Under the pieces are notes generated by a model. It was not told where the DNA came from. It saw nothing but the letters and a program-made list of their open reading frames with translations, and searched no databases. Both the position numbers and the translations under genes were made by a program. Below, one piece after another: positions 8,289 through 16,746 of a stretch of DNA of 64,000 nt. The stretch spans positions 10,624-74,623 of the forward strand of contig JBBIKG010000017.1 of NCBI GenBank assembly GCA_037445555.1. The letters are read 5' to 3'. Within the stretch, counting starts at the first letter, position 1; the number at the start of each line of letters is the position of its first letter. This DNA comes from JAAYJT01 sp037445555 (GTDB lineage: Bacteria; Bacteroidota; Bacteroidia; Bacteroidales; JAAYJT01).

Positions 8289-10310
8289 TCACATTCTCCT
8301 AAGCACCTGGGCAGTACGGCTTACATTATATATGCGCGCATAGGTAGCTCCCGAAGGGCTGTGGAAGGTATAATGATCCACCTCGCGGCTAATGCGCCCT
8401 AATCCTCCAAACGCGGGATCATCGGTATCGAAAATAACGCGGTAGTTTCCGGGTTCCTGTACCTGAAATTCGTATCCCGGAATGGAGTTGGAAACGTGGA
8501 AGTTGAACACAAATATAAGATTACCTTTTTCAAAAACGAGGGTCTTATTTTGCTCATCAACATTAATTTGCCTGCCATAACCCTGGTGCAGGATATGGTA
8601 TTCTCTGACCAACTGCACCATTTCCGTATCAAATGATGCCAGGAATTTATATTTCAAATCCTGATTATCTCTCAGGCTCCATTGCCTGCGTGCGTACCAA
8701 TAGCTCCAATTGTTTCCTTCTCTCGGAAAATCAACCCATTCAGGGTGTCCGAATTCATTTCCGATGAAATTCATATATGCATCTCCTCCCAGAATGGCAG
8801 TCACGAAGCGTATCATTTTATGGAGCGCCATACCTCTGTTGATGACTAGGTTATCATCATCTTTTTGCATGTGATTGTACATAGCCTGATCCATCAACCA
8901 GAATGCTATCGTCTTGTCGCCAACCAGGGCCTGATCATGCGACTCGCAATAGGCTACTGTCTTGACTCCGGGTTTGCGATTTGTCAGTACGTTCCAAATG
9001 TCGCTAACGCTCCAGTCTTCATCTCTTTTGTCTCTCAGAAGATGAATCCAGAAGTCGGGAATACCCATGCCAAGCCTGTAGTCGAATCCTATCCCAGCAT
9101 CACTGATGGGGGAGGTCAGGCCCGGCATACCTGTGACATCCTCGGCTATGGTAATAGCTTTCGGATTGATGGAATGTGTGAGTTTATTAGCCAGTTGTAG
9201 GTACGTTACCGCATCAAATTCTACTCCGTCAGTGAAATATTTCCACGGGTCAAAATCTCCGATATTGCCATGATGAAAGTACAGCATTGAGCCGACGCCG
9301 TCAAATCTGAAGCCGTCGAAATGAAATTCCTGCATCCAGTATTTCAGATTCGACAGTAAAAACCTGAGTACCTCGGTTTTACCATAGTCAAAAAGCTTTG
9401 AATCCCAGTCTGGATGGTTTCCTCTGTCGCCCCCGTGGCTGTAATGGTGATCCGTGCCGTCAAGCTCGTTAATTCCTTCAAGGAAATTCTTTATGGTATG
9501 GCTGTGCACAAGGTCCATGATGACTACAAGCCCCAGGCTATGGGCTTTCTTAATCAATGATTTAAGATCTTCGGGGGTTCCGAAACGTGAAGAAGGGGCA
9601 AACAGGTTGGAAACATGATATCCATAGGAAGCATAATAGGGATGTTCCTGTACAGCCATGAGCTGCAGTGCAGTATACCCGGCAGCTTTTATACGAGGCA
9701 GTACGTTAACGGTAAATTCATTCCATGTCCCCACCTCAAGTTTTTCCTGTGCCATGCCCGGATGACACTCATAGATCAACAAGTCTTTCAAGTCATTAAG
9801 AGGTGATGTATCCCCCGACCAGTCAAAAGGGCCTGGGTCCCACAACACACCGGAAAAGTTAGGCGAACCGGGATCCTGAACTACTCTTTTCATAAATGCA
9901 GGGATTCGCTCGTATCGGCCATTGTTACCATCTACCAGCACCTTCAGTTTACTTCCGTGTTTTAAAGAATCAGCGTAGTGTTTATCAGGAAGAAATATCT
10001 CCCACACACCAAAGGCATCGCGTGACATAGGATGGGATGTGTAGTTCCACTGATTGAAGTCGCCGATAAGGTGAAGCATATGTGCCCCGGGAGCCCATTC
10101 GCGGTAAACCCATCCTTTGCGCCTCGAGTCGCGGTTGAATCCGAAGTATTTGTATCCGTTGGCAAATTGGATCAAGCTTCCGTAGTCCTTTTCAATTTGC
10201 GAAAGCCGCTGACGGAATCGCTCCAAACGCATCCATACACCTTCCGATACGGGTTGAAGCCACGGATCATCTTTGACGAGCTTGGGTAATTTGAACGAAC
10301 TCTTTGACAT
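8289..10310 (-). CDS. glgB: 1,4-alpha-glucan branching enzyme, eukaryote-like GH13_8 type
   Basis: From the ATG at 10310 the protein has 673 residues; an upstream TTG at 10325 is less likely. A CBM48 domain (about 55-160) precedes a GH13 barrel. The catalytic trio is D337 in DGFRFDGV, E390 in ITIAEDVTG and D459 in ESHDQA. It makes alpha-1,6 branches in glycogen. DGFRFDGVGSMLYFHHG and the short N-terminus resemble eukaryotic starch and glycogen branching enzymes more than the E. coli GlgB form. No glycogen synthase or pyrophosphorylase gene is adjacent. A promoter element lies about 23 bases upstream. Confidence 0.93.
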   Translation of the reverse strand: MSKSSFKLPKLVKDDPWLQPVSEGVWMRLERFRQRLSQIEKDYGSLIQFANGYKYFGFNRDSRRKGWVYREWAPGAHMLHLIGDFNQWNYTSHPMSRDAFGVWEIFLPDKHYADSLKHGSKLKVLVDGNNGRYERIPAFMKRVVQDPGSPNFSGVLWDPGPFDWSGDTSPLNDLKDLLIYECHPGMAQEKLEVGTWNEFTVNVLPRIKAAGYTALQLMAVQEHPYYASYGYHVSNLFAPSSRFGTPEDLKSLIKKAHSLGLVVIMDLVHSHTIKNFLEGINELDGTDHHYSHGGDRGNHPDWDSKLFDYGKTEVLRFLLSNLKYWMQEFHFDGFRFDGVGSMLYFHHGNIGDFDPWKYFTDGVEFDAVTYLQLANKLTHSINPKAITIAEDVTGMPGLTSPISDAGIGFDYRLGMGIPDFWIHLLRDKRDEDWSVSDIWNVLTNRKPGVKTVAYCESHDQALVGDKTIAFWLMDQAMYNHMQKDDDNLVINRGMALHKMIRFVTAILGGDAYMNFIGNEFGHPEWVDFPREGNNWSYWYARRQWSLRDNQDLKYKFLASFDTEMVQLVREYHILHQGYGRQINVDEQNKTLVFEKGNLIFVFNFHVSNSIPGYEFQVQEPGNYRVIFDTDDPAFGGLGRISREVDHYTFHSPSGATYARIYNVSRTAQVLRRM

Positions 10311-10332
10311 AATGTGAATTTTCAATTTTGCT

Positions 10333-10340
10333 CAAAACTA
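10333..10340 (-). promoter_or_regulatory. -7 element TAGTTTTG for glgB
   Basis: Read on the minus strand the sequence is TAGTTTTG, fitting TAnnTTTG, 22 bases before the ATG at 10310. This supports that ATG over the TTG at 10325. Confidence 0.55.
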
Positions 10341-10457
10341 TGAAATTTAGCCCAGTACATCAACTTTTTTTTCATGCTTTTCTATGGCTGGGGAATTCAC
10401 CCTCATAAATATTGCTAGTTACACTGATTGTGAACAACATCTGTGAGTGCTTTGTTG

Positions 10458-10465
10458 TATTTTTG
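10458..10465 (+). promoter_or_regulatory. -7 element TATTTTTG upstream of the tandem secreted-protein pair
   Basis: TATTTTTG fits TAnnTTTG. It lies 71 bases before the ATG at 10537 and would give a leader of about 65 bases. A TTG at 10428 is too far away to be a good -33 element. Confidence 0.4.
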
Positions 10466-10536
10466 TATGAAAATCATGTTTGCTCTATGGATTTTGAGTA
10501 GATCAGTCCTTTAGTACACACTAATAATTGTTCCTT

Positions 10537-11313
10537 ATGAGAAATTTAACAATCAAACCATTCTTAGCAGCAATGTTGCTGTTGCTTGGAAGCAACATCA
10601 TGGCGCAGGGCATTCTGAACAGGGTTAAGCAAAAGGTGGAAGATAAGATTGTGAATGAGATTTTTAAGGATAAAGATCAATCACAGCAGCAGAGTGCTAA
10701 CCCCGCCGAATCACCAACGTCGACACCTTCGGCCACCAATCGTAAGGTCGGTGGGCTTAGCAATCAGGATATTGACGTTCCGCAGTATATTGCCGATGCA
10801 AATACTGCTTTCAGAGCAAAAGAATATGCCAACAGCCGGGCAGCTGCCAGACAGGCTATGTGGGGAATTGAACTCGAAATTGGTAGAAACCTCCTGAAAT
10901 CTTTGCCAGATATTGTGGCCGGCCTTGACGCTGATAAAGGACAGGATAAGGTGATCAGCTCGGGAATAGGCTTTGTTGGGTTGGTTATGGAACGCAGCTA
11001 CACCGGGAAGAAGGATGATAAGGAGTTGGAAATTTTTGTTCGTACAGACCCCGACCCACTAACGATGACAATGATGAACATGGCGGGCAACTATAGAACG
11101 TCCGAAAATATGAACCAAAAATCAATACGGTTTCAGAACATAAATGCCACCATCACTTTTGACCACAACGAAGGCTTTGCCCTGACACTCACCGCAGGCC
11201 AATCTACCTTTGTGCAAATAAACGGAGTAAATTTCGACTCAGAGAAAGATTTTATGGCCGCTGCTAATTCATTCAATATTGATTCGATCAAGAAAGGACT
11301 CGGAGACCAATGA
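10537..11313 (+). CDS. Secreted protein of unknown function, first of a tandem paralogous pair
   Basis: From ATG 10537 (the TTG at 10528 is less likely) the protein has 258 residues and a signal peptide ending SNIMAQG. After a basic helical stretch and a Ser/Pro/Thr-rich linker comes a region shared with the next gene: an AKEYANSRAAARQAMWGIELEIGR helix, then a DADKGQDKVISSGIGFVG strand and a beta-rich C-terminus. The shared region has a TPR-like first helix, but I know no named family. It probably acts in the periplasm or outer membrane. The stop overlaps the start of the paralogue by 4 bases (ATGA), so the two are translationally coupled. Confidence 0.8.
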   Translation: MRNLTIKPFLAAMLLLLGSNIMAQGILNRVKQKVEDKIVNEIFKDKDQSQQQSANPAESPTSTPSATNRKVGGLSNQDIDVPQYIADANTAFRAKEYANSRAAARQAMWGIELEIGRNLLKSLPDIVAGLDADKGQDKVISSGIGFVGLVMERSYTGKKDDKELEIFVRTDPDPLTMTMMNMAGNYRTSENMNQKSIRFQNINATITFDHNEGFALTLTAGQSTFVQINGVNFDSEKDFMAAANSFNIDSIKKGLGDQ

Positions 11314-11915
11314 AAAAGCATATCATAACACTCGCAGTATTGGTTTGCATGTGCCTGACGTCCAAGGCACAAAATACCCCCACCCAGCTTGATGAAGCGC
11401 TTATCGCCTACAAGGCAGGTAAGCTTCAGGATGCCCGGTTTGCCCTACAAGAGGCCTTAGATGAACTCGACAGAGTGATTGGAGCGGAAATTCTTCAACT
11501 TTTTCCACCGCAGCTGGGGAGCTTGAATGCCGAAAAGGGAAGCGACCAGGTAACTGGTGGCTCGAGTGGAATTGGCAGGATGGGATTTTTCGTCAGCCGT
11601 AACTACAAGTCAGATTCCCATAACACAGCCAGCCTGCAAATTATTGGCGACTCTCCTGCACTTACTGGCATCAACGCCCTATTGGCTCTACCGGTTTTCG
11701 CTCCCGATCCAAATCAGAAACGTATCAGGGTTGGCAATTACCGTGGAATTCTCCGAAGGTCACAAACTGAAGAAGGGCTTTCTTCATGGGAGTGTCAAAT
11801 TCCTTTCGGTAATTCGCTGTTGACTCTGCAATGCAGTGGTTCGATGGATGAAAAAGCTGTCACAGATATGGCCGCTATGATACCTATGGATAAAATTGCT
11901 GCCTGGCTTCAGTAA
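11310..11915 (+). CDS. Secreted protein of unknown function, second paralogue
   Basis: A 201-residue protein with a signal peptide ending TSKAQN. It shares with its upstream neighbour the order AGKLQDARFALQEALDELDRVIG, LFPPQLGSLNAEKGSDQV, a GIGRMGFFVSRNY strand, an SLQIIGDSPALTG strand and a short C-terminal helix. It lacks the basic N-terminal stretch and linker of the first paralogue. The pair therefore looks like an in-tandem duplication followed by divergence. No catalytic residue pattern is evident. Both products are predicted to be exported and may work together. Confidence 0.78.
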   Translation: MKKHIITLAVLVCMCLTSKAQNTPTQLDEALIAYKAGKLQDARFALQEALDELDRVIGAEILQLFPPQLGSLNAEKGSDQVTGGSSGIGRMGFFVSRNYKSDSHNTASLQIIGDSPALTGINALLALPVFAPDPNQKRIRVGNYRGILRRSQTEEGLSSWECQIPFGNSLLTLQCSGSMDEKAVTDMAAMIPMDKIAAWLQ

Positions 11916-11944
11916 TCAACACGGAAAAGTATTTAGTTTCAGGA

Positions 11945-12919
11945 ATGATTAACCGGCATTCAGATGTCAGCATGGAGCTACTGTTTCCGGCCGAATGGAA
12001 TACCTGGAAGGCAGAACTGGAACATTGTATGGCATGCCCAAGGCAATGCGGGGTGAATCGTTTCTATGAAACAGGCTATTGCAAAACTGACGCCTGGTGT
12101 AATATTAGCAGCATTTGTGTGCACCGGGGCGAAGAACCATCGGTTAGCGGCCCGGGGGGCATTTGCAATGTTTTTTTTACTCACTGCAATCTTCAGTGTC
12201 TGTATTGTCAGAATCATCAGATCAGCAGGCTCAATGAGGCTAAACAAGGCACGCGGATATCCTTGGCAGATACAACCCGGCATATAATTTCTTTGCTGGA
12301 TTCAGGATGCCGGGGGGTAGGGTTCGTCAGCCCCGGCCACCAGCTAGTCCAAATGAAAGCGATCATCAGGGCAATCAGGCACGCCGGGCGCAACCCGGTT
12401 TTTGTGTATAATTCCAATGGATACGACACGGCAGATACATTGCGCTCACTTGAAGGGCTTATTGATGTATTTCTGCCTGATTTCAAATATATAGATGATA
12501 ATCTTGCACTCCGTTGGTCAGATGCTTCAAATTATGCAGAAGTGGCTAAATCCGCCTTGCGTGAGATGTTTCGTCAGAAAGGATCATCGGTTGTTTTCGG
12601 AGACGATGGCCTGGCAGAGTCGGGGCTAATCATCAGACACCTTGTTTTGCCCGGACAGGTGCAGAACAGCATTGATGTGCTGCAGTTTATAGCCGAAGAA
12701 TTGTCGCCAAGAGTGTATGTTTCGCTTATGTCGCAATACTACCCGACCTCATTGGTAACAAAACACCCCGAATTATCGAGGCGGATTTACGTGAAAGAAT
12801 ATGACAGGGTGCGTAGCAAAATGCAGGAATTAGGCATGTTTCGTGGCTGGGTACAGGAGCTCGCCAGCCATAGTCACTATCGCCCCGATTTCGGACAGGA
12901 TCATCCGTTCGAACACTAA
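11945..12919 (+). CDS. PflA-like radical SAM protein (PflX family)
   Basis: A 324-residue radical SAM enzyme. The cluster motif is CNLQCLYC, with C81, C85 and C88. An extra N-terminal set (C28, C31, C35, C46) matches the CxxCxxxC pattern typical of PflX (COG1313) proteins, which are related to pyruvate formate-lyase activase. GGICNVFFTHCN and NGYDTADTL are typical surroundings. The substrate protein or molecule is unknown, and no glycyl radical enzyme is encoded nearby. The C-terminus ends convergently with guaD with 4 bases of overlap. An ATG at 11972 is a possible later start. Confidence 0.88.
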   Translation: MINRHSDVSMELLFPAEWNTWKAELEHCMACPRQCGVNRFYETGYCKTDAWCNISSICVHRGEEPSVSGPGGICNVFFTHCNLQCLYCQNHQISRLNEAKQGTRISLADTTRHIISLLDSGCRGVGFVSPGHQLVQMKAIIRAIRHAGRNPVFVYNSNGYDTADTLRSLEGLIDVFLPDFKYIDDNLALRWSDASNYAEVAKSALREMFRQKGSSVVFGDDGLAESGLIIRHLVLPGQVQNSIDVLQFIAEELSPRVYVSLMSQYYPTSLVTKHPELSRRIYVKEYDRVRSKMQELGMFRGWVQELASHSHYRPDFGQDHPFEH

Positions 12920-13392
12920 TAAGGAATTTTCTGAGAACTATTAACCCAGGCTTCAAAGGGCATCAGGGAGCCGGAATGATTTATGTGCCTGGTGAATATT
13001 TTTCTGCGCTCAGGCGGTGTATTGATTTCTTCGTAAATCATCTCATCGTCAAAACCGGCTTCAGCCGCCTGCTGGCGTGATGCGGCAAAAAATAAAGCTT
13101 CGGGGCGGGCCCAGTAAATTGCTCCAAGACACATGGGGCAAGGTTCACAGCTTGAATATATATCACAACCGTGTAGCTCAAAATCACCGAGCTGAAAACA
13201 CGCTTCCCTGATGGCAGTAATCTCGGCGTGAGCCGTGGGGTCCGTTGCACATGTAACCTTATTTACGCCCCTGGATATTACCCGGCCTTCTTTCACGACT
13301 AAAGCACCAAATGGACCTCCTTTGCCTGAAACAACGTTGTCCGTGGCAATATCTATGGCCATCTGCATGAAATCTTTGTTAAATTCTCCCAT
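12916..13392 (-). CDS. guaD: Guanine deaminase, cytidine-deaminase fold
   Basis: A 158-residue deaminase with HAEITAIR (H55, catalytic E57) and CEPCPMC (zinc C85 and C88). The line continues CLGAIYWARPEALFFA and then EAGFDDEMIYEEI, which closely matches Bacillus GuaD and its swapped C-terminal segment. It turns guanine into xanthine for purine salvage or breakdown in the cytoplasm. It starts one base after the aat stop in a leftward run aminotransferase-aat-guaD. Its end overlaps the convergent radical SAM gene by 4 bases. Confidence 0.9.
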   Translation of the reverse strand: MGEFNKDFMQMAIDIATDNVVSGKGGPFGALVVKEGRVISRGVNKVTCATDPTAHAEITAIREACFQLGDFELHGCDIYSSCEPCPMCLGAIYWARPEALFFAASRQQAAEAGFDDEMIYEEINTPPERRKIFTRHINHSGSLMPFEAWVNSSQKIPY

Positions 13393-13393
13393 T

Positions 13394-14104
13394 TTATTTT
13401 ACTTTCAAAAAGTCATTATTCTCGCCGTAAGTAGTCCATTTTCCACGAAATCCTTTTTTGGTGGTTGCAGGTCTGAGTATTTCAAGAAACCCACGCCTCG
13501 ACAACCTGACTGCTCCTAGGCTAAGAAGGTGGTCGTTATCTTGCTGAACATCAATAAAATCAAAGCCAAAAGAGATTAAAAGACTGCAAAGATACACCAA
13601 TGCAACTTTTGAGGCATCATTCTCCAATGCAAACATCGATTCACCGGCAAACATCTTTCCAATGCTGACCCCATACAATCCACCGATCAATTCTCCATCG
13701 CGATAAGTCTCAAATGAATGCGCATAGCCGCTTTCATGCAGGTTGACATATGCTCGGATCATTTCATTAGTTATCCATGTTCCTTCTTGCTGACGAGTTC
13801 CGGCATGCGCACAATGAAGCATTACTGTTTCAAAACAGTTATCAACTCTTACGTTGTATGAGTTTTCCCGTAATTTTTTCCTGAGGCTTTTGGATAGTTT
13901 TAGGTCCTGTGGAAAAAGTATGGCCCGCGGATCGGGCGACCACCAAAGAATCGGATCCCTGCCCATGTACCATGGAAATATTCCTGACGAATATGCCAAA
14001 AGCAAGCGCTCAATAGTCAAATCGCCTCCTATAGCTACCAATCCATCTGCATCGGCTGACATGGGGTCTGGAAAACTCAACTCGCGATCGAGAAGTACAA
14101 TCAT
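13394..14104 (-). CDS. aat: Leucyl/phenylalanyl-tRNA--protein transferase
   Basis: From the ATG at 14104 the protein has 236 residues, the normal family size, and starts MIVLLDRELSFPDP. The longer frame to 14161 would overlap the upstream aminotransferase gene. Family signatures include GLVAIGGDL, LLLAYSSGIFPWY, WWSPDPRAIL, GTWITNEMIRAY and GGLYGVSIGKMFAGESMF. It moves Leu or Phe from aminoacyl-tRNA to proteins with N-terminal Arg or Lys, marking them for ClpAP in the N-degron pathway. It begins 13 bases after the aminotransferase stop. Confidence 0.95.
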   Translation of the reverse strand: MIVLLDRELSFPDPMSADADGLVAIGGDLTIERLLLAYSSGIFPWYMGRDPILWWSPDPRAILFPQDLKLSKSLRKKLRENSYNVRVDNCFETVMLHCAHAGTRQQEGTWITNEMIRAYVNLHESGYAHSFETYRDGELIGGLYGVSIGKMFAGESMFALENDASKVALVYLCSLLISFGFDFIDVQQDNDHLLSLGAVRLSRRGFLEILRPATTKKGFRGKWTTYGENNDFLKVK

Positions 14105-14117
14105 TATGAATACCTTT

Positions 14118-15308
14118 CTATTGAACCGAATAAATGGCTTGAGCCAGTAATTCAGCAGCACAGTTTGCTTCCTCTTTAGTCATGGTAAGCGGGGGCGCAA
14201 TTCGAAGCGCGCTTTGTCTGAAAAGAAACCAATCTGTAAGCAATCCAAGCTCGAGGCATTTATTTATGACCGCCATGTTTGTTTCGGCATCTTTGAATTC
14301 TATAGCCATCAGCAGGCCTTTATACCTGATTTCCTGTATTAACGCCAACCCATCCAGCTTCTGGATAAATACCTCTGCAATCAATTCGGCTTGCAGATGA
14401 AGCTGTTGTCCGTGTATGATTTCGAGGTTGGCTAATGCAGCAGCACAACTTAGTGGATGTCCGCCAAATGTTGTGATGTGGCCCAGTGCAGGTGAATGAC
14501 TCAGGCAATTCATAGTATGCTTTCCGGCGATGAATGCTCCCAAAGGAAGCCCTCCGCCAAATGCTTTTGCCAGCAACAGCACATCCGGTACAATTCCATA
14601 TTGCTCAAAGGCAAAAAGAGTGCCGGTGCGTCCAAGTCCGGTCTGTATTTCGTCAAATATGAGTAAAGCGCCAGTTTCGTTGCACCGTTGGCGCAGCCTG
14701 AGAATAAAATCGAGCTGAGCGGGAATCACACCTGCCTCGCCCTGAACCGGCTCTATGATGACACAAGCTGTATCTGTAGAAATTTGGTGCAGGTCAGCTG
14801 TGCAGTTAAAGCTAAGTTGCCTGATCATAGGTAGCAACGGGCGGAATTTTTGCTTCAGGTGTTCTTTGCCCATCACACTCAGGGCGCCGTGCGAAGATCC
14901 GTGGTAGGCATTCCCGAAAGACACAATTTCGGTGCGACCGCTGAACCGCTTGGCCAATTTCAGTGCACCCTCAACCGCCTCACTGCCCGAATTGACAAAA
15001 AAAACGGAGTCAAGACCTGGTGGCAGCAGTGCACAGAGTGCTTCGGCCAATCGAGCCTGCGACGACTGAACCAATTCACCGTAAACCATCACGTGCAGGT
15101 GTTTTGCAAGCTGCGATTCAATGGCTTTAATAACGGCTGGATGCCGGTGTCCGGTGCTGCTTACAGCTATACCTGAGAGGAGGTCAATATATTTCTTGCC
15201 GGTAGTGTCAGTCAGATAAATTCCTTCGGCATAGTCAATTTCAATGGCCAGAGGGCTGGATGATGTTTGCGCCAGATAGCTGAAAAACAAATCCTTGTCA
15301 TACCTCAT
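14118..15308 (-). CDS. Class III aminotransferase (acetylornithine/ornithine type)
   Basis: A 396-residue PLP enzyme of fold type I. The PLP lysine is K248 in LLLAKAFGGGLPLGA, and D219 in LLIFDEIQTGLGRTG binds the ring nitrogen. NSGSEAVEGALKLAKR and ITTFGGHPLSCAAALANLE are class signatures. It could be an acetylornithine or ornithine aminotransferase or a broader aspartate aminotransferase-family member. No arginine genes are adjacent, so the substrate is not settled. It is first in the leftward run with aat and guaD, and a TAnnTTTG element sits about 24 bases upstream. Confidence 0.88.
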   Translation of the reverse strand: MRYDKDLFFSYLAQTSSSPLAIEIDYAEGIYLTDTTGKKYIDLLSGIAVSSTGHRHPAVIKAIESQLAKHLHVMVYGELVQSSQARLAEALCALLPPGLDSVFFVNSGSEAVEGALKLAKRFSGRTEIVSFGNAYHGSSHGALSVMGKEHLKQKFRPLLPMIRQLSFNCTADLHQISTDTACVIIEPVQGEAGVIPAQLDFILRLRQRCNETGALLIFDEIQTGLGRTGTLFAFEQYGIVPDVLLLAKAFGGGLPLGAFIAGKHTMNCLSHSPALGHITTFGGHPLSCAAALANLEIIHGQQLHLQAELIAEVFIQKLDGLALIQEIRYKGLLMAIEFKDAETNMAVINKCLELGLLTDWFLFRQSALRIAPPLTMTKEEANCAAELLAQAIYSVQ

Positions 15309-15331
15309 ACCATCGTTGGATTAGATTCATG

Positions 15332-15339
15332 CAAAGATA
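15332..15339 (-). promoter_or_regulatory. -7 element TATCTTTG for aminotransferase-aat-guaD
   Basis: On the minus strand the sequence reads TATCTTTG, 23 bases before the ATG at 15308. No TTG lies at the standard -33 spacing. Confidence 0.5.
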
Positions 15340-15436
15340 ATGTTTATCTGTGTGGAACGGCATAAATGTATGTCGACGAAAGGTTGCGTGCGGAAAATAT
15401 ACGTATCATTGCATACGCTTGAACATTCAGGACCAG

Positions 15437-16258
15437 ATGATGCAGGTATTCAGGGATAAGGTGGTAATCGTGACCGGAGCCTCCTCGGGAATTGGCAAGG
15501 CGTTGGTTGAGGCATTTGCGTCACAGAACGCACGCATCGTGATGGCTGCTCGGGATTTCTATGCCATGAAAACCATTGCTTCATCGCTGCCAGTGTCTGA
15601 GAATAATGTACTGGTAATTCAGACAGACGTGACGAAAGAAAGCGACTGCCAGCGCCTGATTGCCACTACTGTTGAACGTTTTGGGCGTATCGATGTCATG
15701 ATTAATAATGCAGGAATCAGTATGAGAGCGCTTTTTGCCGATTTGCACCTAGATGTACTCAGGAGGGTGATGGACGTCAATTTCTGGGGAACCGTGCACT
15801 GCACCAAATATGCCTTGCCATACCTGCTCAGGACAAAAGGTTCGGTAGTTGGGATCCTCTCCATCGCAGGGCACGTCGGGCTTCCGGGTCGAACAGGCTA
15901 CAGCGCCTCCAAATTTGCTGTCCGAGGGTTTCTTGATGCCCTCAGGACAGAGAATCTCAAGAAAGAACTTCATGTGCTAACTGTTTCACCCGGATTCACA
16001 GCATCAAATATCCGCAATGTAGCACTTAATGCAAATGGAGCCGCCCAGGGAGAAAGCCCACGCAACGAGAAAAATATGATGGTTTCTGAAGAGGTCGCAC
16101 AGCGCACTCTGCATGCTATTGCCCAACGAAAAAACTCTTTAATTCTAACTTGCAGAGAAGGAAAACTCACCGTTTGGCTGAATAAGTTCTTTCCACGGCT
16201 TGTTTCCCGCCTGGCGTACAATCATCTTGCTTCCGAACCCAATTCACCTTTTCAATAA
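15437..16258 (+). CDS. SDR family oxidoreductase
   Basis: A short-chain dehydrogenase/reductase of about 273 residues from the ATG at 15437 (or 15440). Upstream codons in frame from 15350 are rich in Cys and Arg and do not look like SDR sequence. The NAD(P) loop is TGASSGIGKALVEAF, the strand is NNAGIS, and the catalytic Tyr and Lys are in YSASKFAVRGF. The middle KGSVVGILSIAGHVGLPG carries the catalytic Ser region. The substrate is unknown; it is closest in style to DHRS7-like SDRs. It has its own rightward position, divergent from the aminotransferase gene. Confidence 0.87.
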   Translation: MMQVFRDKVVIVTGASSGIGKALVEAFASQNARIVMAARDFYAMKTIASSLPVSENNVLVIQTDVTKESDCQRLIATTVERFGRIDVMINNAGISMRALFADLHLDVLRRVMDVNFWGTVHCTKYALPYLLRTKGSVVGILSIAGHVGLPGRTGYSASKFAVRGFLDALRTENLKKELHVLTVSPGFTASNIRNVALNANGAAQGESPRNEKNMMVSEEVAQRTLHAIAQRKNSLILTCREGKLTVWLNKFFPRLVSRLAYNHLASEPNSPFQ

Positions 16259-16283
16259 ATCCCGTTATAAATCTATTTAACAC

Positions 16284-16742
16284 ATGAACATCCCTAAATT
16301 TGTAATCGGCTTGCATCAGGGCATGGATACCCTGGAATTTGGTGTATCCATTGCCCGGGCGAAGGAAATACTCGGCGAACCGTCAGAAATAGAAGTGTTG
16401 GATAAACTCGATGATGACGAACTCAATACGCAACTCTTCTACTATAATGACCTGGGTCTTACCGTTTTCTTCGAGGGCGACGGGGAACCCATTCTCTCCT
16501 GTTTCGAGACGGATAATGCGGATACCACCCTGTTCGGACTTAAGATCTTTGCTCTTACGGAAGCTCAGATCATACAGCTCATGAACGAGCACGGCTTTAT
16601 TGACATCGACTCCGAAGTTGAAGAATGGGGTGAAAAACGTGTGTCGTTTGATGATGCGCTCATCGACTTCTATTTCGAAAACGATAAACTGACAACGGTC
16701 AACTGGGGCATAGTGATCGGCGACGACGAGGAAGACTGGTAG
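16284..16742 (+). CDS. Acidic cytoplasmic protein of unknown function
   Basis: A 152-residue protein rich in Asp and Glu, with the C-terminus GDDEEDW. I do not recognise a named family. The start, LEFGVSIARAKEILGEPSEIE, resembles the short alpha/beta motif (G-x-S/T-x-x-x-V-x-x-x-L-G-x-P) seen in SmpA/OmlA-like domains, followed by alternating strands such as TQLFYYNDLGLTVFFEGDGE. There is no signal peptide or membrane helix. It follows the SDR gene by 25 bases and may be co-transcribed; xerD converges on it with 4 bases between the stops. Confidence 0.72.
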   Translation: MNIPKFVIGLHQGMDTLEFGVSIARAKEILGEPSEIEVLDKLDDDELNTQLFYYNDLGLTVFFEGDGEPILSCFETDNADTTLFGLKIFALTEAQIIQLMNEHGFIDIDSEVEEWGEKRVSFDDALIDFYFENDKLTTVNWGIVIGDDEEDW

Positions 16743-16746
16743 CCTG

